A stretch of DNA of 61,087 nucleotides, taken from NCBI GenBank assembly GCA_000733355.1, contig JNVV01000052.1:100323-161409 (forward strand), written 5' to 3'. Below the pieces are notes generated by a model. It was not told the DNA's origin, ran no database searches, and saw only the letters and a program-made list of their open reading frames with translations. The DNA comes from Falciphora oryzae (Eukaryota; Ascomycota; Sordariomycetes; Magnaporthales; Magnaporthaceae). The translations under genes and the position numbers were made by a program. This document shows positions 9,341-19,767 of the stretch, one piece after another. Each line of letters begins with the position of its first letter. The first letter of the stretch is position 1.

Positions 9341-10114
9341 TCAAACAACAGCCCCCGGGTTGGCCTTGGCCTCGTCCGCCAGCGTCCTGAACCCGATGCC
9401 CCCGAAGTACTTCTCCCTGTGCGCCGCGACCTTGTCGGCCGGCATGACCAGCGCCTCGCTGTGGCCGACAATCTCGAACCCGGCCAGGACCCCGCTCGGG
9501 TAGTCCGACGACCCGGCCCTCTTGTACTGCTCGATGGACTGCGACAGCGACTTGGTCTTCAGCGCGTAGCCGGGCTCCTGCTCCTTGACAAACTCCCACA
9601 GCCCGCGCCACGTCGTCGACTCGCCCGACACGTATACGAAGTGCTCCCACTCAACCCCCTCACCCGCGGCGGTCAGCAGGCGCGCCGTCGCCCGCGCCGC
9701 GTCGCGCGCCGCCGTCAGGCCCAGCCGGGTCGTACTGAGGCCGTACAGTGTAAACGTCTTTGCCGCGTGGTCCTGCGGCCAGGCCTCGGCCAGGTGGCGC
9801 TGCGCGGCCGGCACCACATAATCCGCCAGCCAGCCCTTCGGGACGCCCGTCCAGGCCACGCCGGACTGCGCCTCAAGCGCCTCGACCACCTCCTGCATGT
9901 ACCGCCCGGCGTGGACGGGCTGGTCGGGGACGTCCTCGTGGTTGGAGCCCCAGTGCGACACGACGGGCCGCTTGCACCGCGCCCCCGGCTGCCGGCACGC
10001 GTCGACCTCGGGCTTGTTCGACCGGGTGAGCACGACGGCCTCGTGGCCTTCTTTGGGTATCTCCTCGAGGAGGTAGCGGGCAAAGTTGCCGACTCCCGCG
10101 ACTGCGACCTTCAT
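9341..10114 (-). CDS. NmrA-like / isoflavone-reductase-type NAD(P)-binding protein, internally shortened
   Basis: One open frame of 257 residues. The N-terminus MKVAVAGVGNFARYLLEEI is a dinucleotide-binding beta-alpha-beta turn, followed by VVLTRS. The C-terminal two-thirds (GWLADYVVP, TAARDAARA, YVSGESTTW) follow fungal NmrA-like oxidoreductases, which are normally about 310-330 residues. In those proteins some 60 residues (strands 3 and 4 and the segment leading to the conserved motif before the active-site region) lie between VVLTRS and the piece that reads VVSHWGSNHEDVPDQP. Here the two are nearly adjacent, joined at NKPEVDACRQ. The frame is kept across the join. The protein would lack part of the Rossmann sheet, so it is either a recent in-frame deletion, a decaying gene, or an assembly collapse. 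Confidence 0.65.
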   Translation of the reverse strand: MKVAVAGVGNFARYLLEEIPKEGHEAVVLTRSNKPEVDACRQPGARCKRPVVSHWGSNHEDVPDQPVHAGRYMQEVVEALEAQSGVAWTGVPKGWLADYVVPAAQRHLAEAWPQDHAAKTFTLYGLSTTRLGLTAARDAARATARLLTAAGEGVEWEHFVYVSGESTTWRGLWEFVKEQEPGYALKTKSLSQSIEQYKRAGSSDYPSGVLAGFEIVGHSEALVMPADKVAAHREKYFGGIGFRTLADEAKANPGAVV

Positions 10115-10720
10115 TTTCGGGACTTTTCGTCTGGTAGTTCACTGGATTGGCTTGGAAAGTAGAATGGATCGTGGTGTTCAGTGCAGCTGTGGTATCCCGA
10201 ATCACCACGACGAAGGACCTGACGTTGAAGGCAAGGGAAAGGCGGCGCTTTACACCCCGCCGGCTTCTGTCGTCTGGCTCCGGACGTTCAGCCGCCAAGG
10301 CCCTAGGACGCACAAGTCAAAAGACATGGCAGCAATTGGGGGAAGCCCCAGATGACGAACAAAGTCACCATCTCATACGACCTATAATTATATTATCATA
10401 TTATCAGTGTTTTTTTTTTTTTTTTTTTTTTTGGCATGGAAAGGAGGCAGCTTTCCACAGCCTTCCCAGGCGGCAAGGCCACCCGCGGGCCCACCATCCA
10501 GGAACCCAAAAGATCAGATGGCCAGACAGTGATCGTCCCATGACCAACGAAGAATCTCCTGGGCATAGAATGTGTGCCAAGCATCTGGGACCCGCGGACC
10601 GCGTGGTAGCGGTTGCCCAGCTTCTTTCCCATCGATGGCGTGGCCGGTTGGTTTGTCATCAACACTGGTTTCACGGGCCGCCGAGATGTTGATGCGCGGG
10701 TTCTCATAAATTGCTGGGAT
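10115..10720. other. intergenic with a long poly-T run
   Basis: Contains an uninterrupted run of 22 T at 10411-10432. No gene was recognised. The right end touches the decayed HET gene. Confidence 0.5.
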
Positions 10721-11549
10721 CTAAGGGATCTCGAGATTGAGATCGTTTAGGTTGTCTTGATGGATGCAGAGACAGTCGATCCAAACAAAGCGAAGGCTAA
10801 GGGCCATATATTCCAACCCTCTAGTCGTTCCGTGCCATTTTGTTACGGCATCCGTTTCGAGAATGGCCAAAATCTGGCTGTCGCTAACTGACTGAAGTCG
10901 CAAAAGCCTCGATGGCACGAATGACTGATCTGGCTTCGAGCAAGCTTCATGATGTGTCTCACAAACGCGCAGCAAGTTTTTTGCCCAGGCCGTCGCCTGA
11001 GACGAAATGCGCTCGTATGAGAACGGCCGGGCTCCAACCGTTCTCGAGGTCGGATCGTCTGCGACAGGCTGTTAGCCACGTTGAAAAAAAAAAAGAAAAA
11101 AAAAACCGTCTCCTCGGCGTGCTGGTGGCTAGGTACCTTTATCGGCCAAGAAAGCGTAAGCCCGTCCACCCCGCCAGGCCGTATCAGGGAGTGGCACCGC
11201 AGGCAATTCACCTTCCACGCTTTTCCATTCTATGTTCGCCCATTGTAATCTGCTTTCGAATCTCAACTCTCAGATCCACTTCCGTGGTCGAAACTCGAGG
11301 ACAGCCGCTGCCGTCACCATATCCTCTCTCTTGCAATGTGCATTCTAGTTCGGTGATCAATGCCTGGAAAAAAAAGTCACAGTCCTTCGAAGCTCCTTCT
11401 AGCACCGTCGTGCCACGATACTTGGCGACGCAGTATGGTTCGATGTGGTCGTCCGCCTCTACGTACAAAAGCGGATCTAACTCTTGTACGCTGCAGAGCT
11501 GGCAGGAATGAATTGTACTAGGGCGAGTTGACGCCCGAGCGTTCTTAAT
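10721..11549 (-). pseudogene. decayed HET (heterokaryon incompatibility) domain gene
   Basis: On the minus strand two separate frames carry parts of one fungal HET protein. The first (about 11549-11208) has an N-terminal region with CQLCSVQELDPLLYVE; it has no ATG start. The second (about 10990-10721) reads LLRVCETHHEAC, then FVPSRLLRL, then FVWIDCLCIHQDN, the best-known HET motif (normally WIDxLCIxQD). Between RLLRL and the WID motif the usual segment with a conserved Trp-Gly pair and about 50 residues is missing, and the protein stops shortly after the motif instead of running for several hundred residues. The stretch between the fragments has an A-rich run at 11084-11105 and no continuous frame. 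HET genes control self/non-self recognition and cell death in fungi and are often lost or pseudogenised. Confidence 0.7.
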
Positions 11550-12790
11550 CAATGTACTGACATAGTCGAGGTTCAGGCTCTCGTTTGCCCCTAGGCGAAT
11601 ATCCTCGCCTCGACCGCCGACATTACAACCTGTTCTTAGTGTTGGATAATTTATGTCGAGATCGGTAAACTGAGTGAAGATGGCTGTCTGGGGTCATGTT
11701 GAGAGCAGAAATGTCAAAGCCGTCGTGGGTGCAAATGGGGGAGGCAAGAAAGATTGTATTCGGAAGAGATTTGGCCCTGCGGCCGGTGCGTACTCCGTAC
11801 GAGCATTTAAAGTCCACAGCCGCCATCTCCGTTCCGCAAGCCGCGCATGAAACAATTCAACCCCAGCCCTTCTCGTGGGGTCGAGGAGTCACCTTGTGTA
11901 CATGCGCTTCTCCTTCCCACAAACTCCGGCTGGCCGAGTCAATCCCTCGGCAGCATGGCGTCGAGCTCCTCGACGGGGTTGACGGGGCAGCCCGATCCAG
12001 GGCTGCCACACATCAAAGACAATGGCACCACGACCATCGCTGTCTGGACGCCGCTTTTTCTGGTTCGGGTGTCGTCGTCGCGCCCACGGCTTCGTTTCCT
12101 CGCCCCTTTTTGCCCCCTTTGCACGAGCGTGGATTGTCGAAGGTTTTAAGCGGATTGGTGACTCTTCAGCCGAAGAGCCCTGGGGTCTTTCCCAAGGACA
12201 ACGTATTGACGGATATAAACGACAAGGCGAAGACACCCCGAAAACCCACCCCGCCGGTCCTGGTCCGAGCAGCAGACAGACACCTGTAATAGCCAATCAA
12301 GCCCAAGCCGCCAGAAGTGCGCGTGGTACGGACCGATTGTTACGCCGTTTAGGGCTTGGGACTTTGGGGTTGGGAATCGGCAGGGACACTCGTCGGAGCG
12401 TTCTATGCAAGTCGGCACACGGATTGCAGGCCAGCCGGGGAACCTGCGCCTGCAAAATGACTAGTGAGGCTGTCGGATCGTGCCTTTGAGCTATTTTGAC
12501 AAAAACCTCGTAATATTTTCCCGCCGTCGTTTTTCCTCATTGACCGACGTCGATTGCTCCCGTTGGCTGACGGCGTGTGCGCTCAGAGCGGCCCGATGCG
12601 CAGAGTCGTGACGCGTCCAAACCAGGCCTTCTGCCCCGGCCTTCGTTTGGCTTTACCGCCGCCCGCGGACGTGACTTTTTGGTGACTTGTGCGTACTGCG
12701 TTCAAGAAGCACTCCGTGGAGGGTCTCGCATGCCCGGGCAATCACATCCACGCCGCCGTCCCCCCTTCCCCGCCGCCCCGTCTTCCGGCC
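11550..12790. other. intergenic, no gene seen
   Basis: Between the HET relic and the 3' end of the unknown membrane protein. The open frames are overlapping shadows without family resemblance. The outer part may be further decayed HET sequence, but I could not recognise it. Confidence 0.45.
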
Positions 12791-14493
12791 CTAGAGCCGC
12801 TCACAGACGCCAAACTCTTTGACCATCTTGCCCACCGCCACGAGCCCCCCGATCGAGGCGATGCCGTATATGAGCACCAGGAACGTGTAAAACACCACAA
12901 GGTCCGTCCTACTCGCGTCGGCCCGGCCTATGACCGGTCGCCCTTCGAGCCGCACGGCGGGGGATTCGATCATCACGCCGGCCACGCCGAACGCCAGCCA
13001 GGTCATGGTCCAGACGCGCTCCGGCGTCGTGCTCCGGCCCGGCTGGAAAAGCGAGAGCCCGCCGACCAGCACGATCGGCACCACCGCCGCGAAGAGGTAC
13101 GCGCCCGCGCGGAAGAGCTTCGGCGTCAGGCCTACGATCAGGATGTCCGTCTCCAGGTCCGGGGTCGGGCCCTGGTTGGCGCGGCGCCGGCCCCCGTTCT
13201 TCAGCCAGCGCTTGAACCGGTGGATGGCCATGATCTCGAGGTCCATGAAGCCCGAGACGTCGAGGGCGCGGTTCACGCCGAAGCGCCGGTTGAAGGCCCG
13301 GCGCTCGCGGTGGAACGTCTGCAGGTGCTGGTCCGAGAACCGGTCAAGCCGGCCCACCAAACCGGCAACGCTGAACCGGCGCCTGTCCTCGGCGCTGGCG
13401 GCCGCCAGCCTCCGCTGCAGGTGGTCGAGCCCCTCGGACCCGACGACGTACATGCAATCGTACTGTGGGCACAGCAAGTTCCCGAGCAGGTTGACCAGCG
13501 ACATCCAGGCGTAGGGCGACACGGTCAGCCCAAAGGCCGCGTACCCGTATCGGTCCAGCTGATCGCCCCGGGCGCGGTACAGCGTCGAGATGGTCAGGAC
13601 CAGCTGCACGATGGAGATGATGGCCTTGATGACGTTGTAGCCGCAGCTGAGCGATACCGTGGTCTGCGGCTCCGGACGCAGCACGCCCTTCAGCTTGCGC
13701 GACCAGCGCTTACGCCAGGGTGCGGGGGGAGGCATCTCCACCTCGTCGTCGATGCAGGTGGCGTACTGGTGCACGATTACGAGCTCGTAGCCCTCGGGCA
13801 GCCGGCACAGGCCGTGGATCTTGGTGGCGAAGAGCGGGTTCCGTTCTGGGGACGTGTGAGCAAGTGCCAATCCCGAGTGGTCTGCGCTGGTGCTCGGCAA
13901 TATTGAAGAAAGAGGGACCAGAGCTGAACGATTGAAATATGGAAGCGGGAACACCGACCCTGTTTTGCACGAAGCGGCTCCTCCACGGCATCCTCCACCC
14001 CAGGACGCGACAAGCTCAGCCGCTCCAAATGCCGCTCGGAGTAGACCACGGCCGCGCCGCCCCCGCCGCCCTCCTCGTCCGCCTCGCCTTCGGGGATCTG
14101 GATAATGGCGCACAGGGCTCCTGCCATAGCCGCCTTGCGCAGGCTCGTCTTGCCGAACGTCGCGCGGCTCCAAACGGTCTCGACGCCGTTGCGGACGCCC
14201 AGGCCCGGAAGCAGCAGGGCCGAGGTGATGGCGAGGATGCTGCTGAGCGTGCTCTGGCCCGGACGGCTAACGACGGTGGCGGCGTGCGCGGCGTAATTGC
14301 CGACGAAGAAGGCGGCCATGTCGGTCCACTGCGCCGGCCGGCAGAGGAGCCCGCAGTCGGCGCCCTCGAACGCGAAGCCGGGGATCGCGGCGGGGCACTT
14401 GCTGCCGTCGCTGCTGTCGATGGTGTTCTCGGCCGCGATGCCCTGCGCGAGGGACAATAGCGTCGTCAGAGATCCTGCTATGGCTCTGAACAT
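12791..14493 (-). CDS. uncharacterised polytopic membrane protein
   Basis: Two exons, 14493-13959 and 13845-12791, joined over an intron that starts GTCGGT and ends CCCCAG; the join keeps frame (530 codons, 529 residues). The N-terminus MFRAIAGSLTTLLSLAQGIA is a signal peptide or first membrane segment, followed by a short Cys-containing lumenal part (CPAAIPGFAFEGADCGLLC). Hydrophobic segments are visible near residues 60-110 (STLSSILAITSALLLPG) and again in the second exon (NVIKAIISIVQLVLTIS, AYLFAAVVPIVLVGGLSLF, LVVFYTFLVLIYGIASIGG), so about six to eight membrane spans. A Gly/Glu-rich loop precedes the splice junction. I do not recognise a named family; similar lone membrane proteins are common in Sordariomycetes. 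The weak donor makes the junction the least certain part. Confidence 0.65.
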
Positions 14494-15226
14494 CTCAAGA
14501 CGTGACCTCAGTGTCGGTGGGGAAGAAATTGCCCCAGCCCGCACGTTGAACGCTTTGGAACGGACGAGGGAGGTAGGGCGGTCTTCTAGACAACCACGCC
14601 CGCCGCATTTGCGGCTGAGAACACGTCGGCGGCTACCAATTGACTTTGCATGGCGCCGCCTCCCAAAGCGCTAACCCAAAGCCACTCACATGTTTGCGAA
14701 CTAACCAACCCTCCAATCCGGTCCCCGGCTTCGCGTGAGGGCGTAGGCAGAGGGACGCACCATGTCGGCAGTTGCCGGCGCCATACATCAGGCCTGATCT
14801 CCTCTATCACGCGAACGCCCAGCCTGCCCTACCGGCTTGCCTAATCCGTCGACAATATATCCAATACGCCCGCAAACACTATGTGAAAGAATGCACGGCC
14901 GGCAATGAAACGATGGGTGGCCTGACTTGGGTGGGCAGATATCCCCATATACTTGTCTGAGTCAACTGTGGAAGCGGCCTCAAATAGTAAAAGGGCAGGT
15001 CCAGAGAAATGATTGTAGCCAGATCCGCTCCAACAAAGCCAATCCCAAAGATCAGAAGAGAATGTCATACAGATTCACAGAGTAATATACTAACCCCCCA
15101 AAAGCGAGAAACGGTAAAAGAAAACCTACATTGATCCATCTGAGAACGAGCCCAAGAGACATCAGTCAGGGAATAGTTTATCACCAACTGTCCCCAACAC
15201 ATCCGCCCCCCGCCCCCAAGGTCCGG
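14494..15226. other. intergenic, no gene seen
   Basis: Separates the start of the membrane-protein gene from the end of the PLD-like gene. The part near 14494 should contain the promoter of the former. No other feature is evident. Confidence 0.5.
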
Positions 15227-17470
15227 TTAATTAACCGCCAATGCTCTCTTCCAAAGACCCCAGAAGAACCCATCCTCCCAAGCCTTGATATTCCCCTGCT
15301 CCTGGATCCAGACGCCAAACTGTTCGTTCCACTGTGGGTAAGCGTTATCAGACCCGATGTAGAGCAGGGACGAGTCCACATCCACGACCTTGGTGTGCAG
15401 CCTTTTGCTGTCCGGTCCTAGGGGACTCTCGAGCACGCTGCGCTTGGCGTGGAACCTCCTGTCCACAATCGTCTGGACCTTGCCCGAGTCTATGTTGATG
15501 TAGTCAAGCGTGGCCATGTTGCTCATGATCTCGGTCAGGCGAGCCGTGAGGTCCGCGAGCGTTGTGTTGTCTTGGTACCCGAGTGGGTCGTCCACGCGCT
15601 CGCTCACCACCAGATAGACGCCCTTGTCTGGATCATTCGGATGGTTCGTTTCAATGGACACGAGGGCTGTCGAGATTGCCATGAGAAGGTCTAGGTAAAG
15701 AAAGATCACAGTGTTGTTAGAACTCTCGTAGGCCTTCTACGGGAATCATAGAATGTGAGCCTATCCTACCATATGGCCAGACCTTCCCGTCCCAGTTGAA
15801 GTTCGGTTCCAGGATTGCCGCGCTGATATCGCTGTTAAGCTTTTTGATGGCTGCCAACGAAGCATTGTTGGTTGTCAAGTCCCAATTGACAAGCATTTGC
15901 TGGGACATCTGGGTATTATGAGGCCGTGTCAGTTCCCATCACTTTGCCAACTACAAGGGCGAAAAGGGGCCAAAAGAAGAAGTTATTTCACTTACATAAA
16001 CGCTGTCCTGGGCCTGCGAGATGGTATGCACACGCGCGGCGCGGCTGGCCCACGCGGCGGGGGTAACGCCGAAGCTCTGGAAGTCCGACATCATATTGGC
16101 ATCGCTTGTGTAGTTGACCAACAGCGGTAGGCCTGCAGAGAGTAAGGAGGGCAGTGCCTCGTAGACGATCTGGTAGACGATGTCCCTGATGGCGTCAAGG
16201 ATCTGCGCAGGGTACGCAACGCCGGCCTCGGGCTCAAAGTTTCCAATCTTGCCCACGGAGAGCACAGGGACTTTGTTACCACTGAGGCCGGGAGTGCCCC
16301 GCGGGAACAGGGGAGCCGGACCTCCACGGGGAATGCCGCCTTTGGGTGCAGAGTTGCTCAGAGACGCGTTCCAGATGACAGCAGTTGGATCGGACTTTGA
16401 CAGAGGGCTGTTGAGATATCTAAAAGGCCCTGCAATGTTAGAATGTAATGATACGCAAGTGTGAAGATCGTGGTCACGTGGGCAGGGGCCGTTGTTGCTT
16501 ACCCCCACAGATAGTCGGAATAGTTGTGCGCCGCAAGGGCTGCGTCTCCAAGAATGGTGATGTCGTTGTCGATGAGACTCCCGCCGTGCTTCGAAGTGTA
16601 GAGATCGTAATAGTTCCCGCCTCCCGTCAAAAGGGACCGACCGTTGACTGCCACGATTTTGGCGTGATTCCAGGTCAGCGGAGTCACGAGCTGTGGGAAC
16701 AAGCCGTCAATGACAAAATCGACGAGGCTGTCAGATGCCAGGTTCATCAACCAATTCAGAAACTCTATGACTGGCTGCTCGTCTTCGGGGAAGTCTTCAG
16801 GATTCAGATCGATCAGAGACTTGAGCCAGGTTTCAGTGACATTCTTTAGATCCTCCGCGAGCCTATGGGCAACCCAGGAGATCAGTATCATTCTCGCTCG
16901 CGACACATGTATGCGAACGTGTACTTACGAGATAGTTGGGTTGAATGATCCAACATAGAGCATGGCATTGGGGTTCTTGAAGATGGGCTGGCCGCCGGGC
17001 CAGAAAACATCGGTGAAGTTCTCCGGGCAGACGTTGTTGGCTGGAGGGGTAGGGAAGCCGGCTAGGAAGCGAATGACAGGCGTGACAGTGGGATTCATGC
17101 TATCGACGGTCTCGGCGATGACCTGAATCAAGGTCTTGCCGGCGTCAGGGCCCTCGTGCAGTTTCTCGATGAAGAAATGGGCGGATGGCTCCTCCAGCTG
17201 CAGGATGTCGATGAAGGAGTAGTTCGGGTCGGGGTTCCCGTCTCGCTGATGGCCGAGGACGACGGTGTCACGGAAAGCCTGCTCGAGGACGCTGGGTAGA
17301 TCTGTGCGGCCATAGTTGTCCCAGGTGCCGTAGGGGATGAACTGGAAAGGGGAAAAGGGGTCCTGGCCGTATCCCAGCTGCTGGTTGGTGGTTGTGGAGT
17401 AGGCAATCTGGGCCAGAGTGTTGCCCGGGTCGAGGGCGGCAATGAAGCTCTGGAGTCCGGCGAGTGCCAT
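15227..17470 (-). CDS. phospholipase D-like phosphodiesterase (two HKD-type motifs)
   Basis: Five exons: 17470-16929, 16862-16503, 16419-15996, 15908-15770 and 15690-15227, total 642 residues; every junction keeps frame and the introns are 66-87 nt. Two phospholipase-D signature motifs are present. The first, WNHAKIVAVNGRSLLTGGGNYYD, has His247 and Lys249 but Asn254 where the classical HxK(x)4D motif has Asp. The second, RLHTKVVDVDSSLLYIGSDNAYP, is complete with His587, Lys589 and Asp594 and the following GSDN. Superfamily enzymes cleave phosphodiester bonds in lipids or nucleic acids through a phospho-histidine. The substrate here is unknown. I see no obvious signal peptide at the chosen Met. 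A hydrophobic stretch just upstream in the same frame could be an alternative N-terminus through an extra exon. Confidence 0.8.
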
Positions 17471-18595
17471 GGTTAGAGTTACTGGGGCTGCCAAAATAAA
17501 GACGATCAGATCAGGGTAAGGGACAAGCAGGCAGGCCCGGCTATGTCTCTGATTCTCTACGAGGATGCCCGCTGACTGGTATAGCCAGTGAAGCGTCCAA
17601 CCTCGCCTCAAATACCAAGTAGCCGGGTCAAATCGCGTGGCCGTTGGAGATCACTTGACGGCATTCCCAGCTGGATCCATCCTGAATATCTCTCACCCTG
17701 GGGTGGCACACCTTTCTGAAGAGAAGGAACAGTTCAGCACAATACATGCATCCCGATACAGAAGTCAGCTCTTGCGCGTTCAACGAAATCCACCAGCTCG
17801 GCCAATAATCTCGAGTGCCCGTCGGGCTGAACCGATGCAGCCAAGGTTAAAAGGTGGAGAGTGCAACGGTGCGGGGTGACCGTTCAGCCAGCCCGAGAGC
17901 TTTGGATTGTGGCCACCGAGCATCGATTGAGATGATATGTATCTTGTTGGCGACGAGTCGAGCCATCCTTGAAGTTTTGGTTGCCGCCCTGGGCTTGACA
18001 AGGCTGCTGAGAAGGGCCGATTGTTGAATGTGTCCTGCTGAGCATCCTTCGTTGAGGAACCGAGAATTTTGTCACTCGTGGTGTTTGGGCTGGTGGTATT
18101 TCGGCGAAATGGCATTCTGGCCGGAAAGAACGAGGGGGGAGGGGGTTGTGTCCGGAAACAGGTATCCGAGGGAAAGGCGTGTTGGCGCTGAGGGTCGAGG
18201 TGCAACCTTGGCATCAGGTCAAGCTTTTGCAGTGGAGCGAATGCACTCAGCGTGGCGCGACTTGATGCCTATGTAGTAAGTGTTGCGGGGTATTTGGCCT
18301 GCCGGTTTGGTGCAAGGAGGAGAGGAGCGCATGCGGCATGGAGGAAAAAACGGAAATGGCAGCGGTGAATGGAATTGGTCTAGCCTGGCAGGTGCTTGCG
18401 AGTGAATGGGTGCGCGAGGGCTCCACAGAATTCCCGTCCTCGCCAGATGACCGCTTCGTGCTCCCGCCCTTCCTCCTCGTTTTACGCCCGTCGACCTTGG
18501 CTGAAATCGCTTTCTCGTATCGGCCCCTACATCCAGCGTCAACTCGAGACCACCATCTACCCACCGCGCGCGACAGCTATCACCACAAGTCAAAC
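17471..18595. other. intergenic between divergent genes; contains a possible small ORF
   Basis: Upstream of both the PLD-like gene (minus) and the FQG-repeat gene (plus), so both promoters lie here. A minus-strand open frame with an internal peptide repeat (17780-18115) is listed separately. Confidence 0.5.
17780..18115 (-). CDS. possible small protein with a repeated PKLxGWL motif
   Basis: An open frame of 111 residues starting MPFRRNTTSPNTTSDKILG (an upstream in-frame Met lies at 18214). It contains the peptide PKLQGWLDSSP and, 28 residues later, PKLSGWLNGHP. The two DNA copies differ at several third positions (AAACTT versus AAGCTC, GGATGG versus GGCTGG), which suits a repeat kept at the protein level. 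There is no signal peptide, no known domain and no dibasic processing site between copies. It may be a real small gene or chance; I do not recognise it. Confidence 0.3.
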   Translation of the reverse strand: MPFRRNTTSPNTTSDKILGSSTKDAQQDTFNNRPFSAALSSPGRQPKLQGWLDSSPTRYISSQSMLGGHNPKLSGWLNGHPAPLHSPPFNLGCIGSARRALEIIGRAGGFR

Positions 18596-19496
18596 ATGTC
18601 AGCGCAGGAATACTACAACAGCGGCGGTGGCGGAGGTCACCCCCAGCAGCAACTCTACGGCCAGCAGGGCTTCAGCACCCAGCAGCAGCCGCAGCAGCCC
18701 CACGGCTACACCAGCGGCGGCTTTGGGCCCCAGGGCTACGGCGGCCCGGCCTTCCAGGAGGTGATGACGTCACGCCCTGCCTACCTCTGCCTCCCTCCAC
18801 TTCTGCCCGCTCGTTGGCCACTGACACGCGTACGCGCCCTTGATATAAAAGGCCCAATACGCGCTGCCGCAGCCCTCCCCAGGCGCCTACGCTCAGGGCC
18901 CTCCCCCGAACGCGCCGAACTCGGTGCCGTTCCAGTACGGCCACGGCGCCGCGCAGGGAGGTCCCCCGTATCCCACACATGCCGGCCAAGACTTCCAGGG
19001 CCAGCAACCCCCGCCGCAGGACCAACATGGCTTCCAGGGGCCGCACCAGGCCTTCCAGGGACAACCACAGGGGTTCCAGGGGCAACCCCAAGCCTTCCAA
19101 GGGCCGCACCAGGCCTTCCAGGGGCCGCCACGTCAGGACTTCCAGGGACAGCACTACGCCCCTCCGGGCCAGCAGCCGCATCAGCAGCAGCAACAACAAC
19201 AACCCAATGGCGGCGCTCCCGGCCAGGGACATGGCGACGATCGAGGTTTGGCGAGCCAGGTGATGGCGGGACTCGCAGGAGGTGCAGGCGGCGGCGGCGT
19301 GATTGGAAGCGTGCTGGCGCAGATGCAAAGCAAGCCCGAGAAGAAGGAGAAAAAAGACAAGAAGGAGAAGAAGGATAAAGACAAGAAGGACAAAAAGGAC
19401 AAGGAGAAGAAGAAGGACAAGAAGCCCAAGGACAAGCATCACAAGCGCAAGGGCAGTGGTTCAAGCAGCTCGAGCAGCAGCAGCGACTCTGATTGA
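18596..19496 (+). CDS. Gln/Gly-rich low-complexity protein with FQG repeats and Lys-rich tail
   Basis: Two exons, 18596-18760 and 18852-19496, joined in phase 0 (donor GTGATG, acceptor AAAAG), giving 269 residues. Residues 1-55 are Gln, Gly and Tyr-rich (MSAQEYYNSGGGGG, QQGYGG-type pieces). The middle holds about eight FQG units spaced 7-10 residues (HQAFQGQPQGFQGQPQAFQG). A short ordered-looking segment, GLASQVMAGLAGGAGGGGVIGSVLAQM, precedes a tail of some 45 residues made almost only of Lys, Asp and Glu, and the protein ends in a Ser run with SDSD. This fits an intrinsically disordered, possibly nucleic-acid- or membrane-associated protein. Similar fungal proteins are annotated only as hypothetical. 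The intron's donor is not the usual GTAAGT/GTGAGT, so the junction is moderately certain. Confidence 0.6.
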
Positions 19497-19767
19497 GGCG
19501 GGAGCTAGATGCTCGTCCGTATGGGAAAAGAGAGGCTATTCTTACTGTAAACGACTCAATCATACCCTCCCGGCTAGGGAGATTGGATTGAGAAACATCA
19601 AGGGTATATTACAATGCCCAGAACAATAAACTACCGTGCTGTGTTCCATGTTCCGTGGCTCTTCCCTCTCCTGCACAAAAATCGAGGGGCCTTGTCCTGA
19701 GCTTGGGATATCGTTAGAAACCGGTGCTACACTCCCTGACGCCCACACCCTGTAGCCGACACAGATC

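Noticed and set aside
12689..13906. A 405-codon plus-strand open frame
   Set aside because: Antisense to the membrane-protein gene. Its translation is rich in His, Arg and Asp, as expected from reading the opposite strand of hydrophobic codons.
14105..14173. Upstream extension of the second exon of the membrane-protein gene in its own frame
   Set aside because: The sequence is Arg/Gly-rich and overlaps the first exon in another frame; joining 13959 to 13845 gives a sensible signal-peptide-containing protein.
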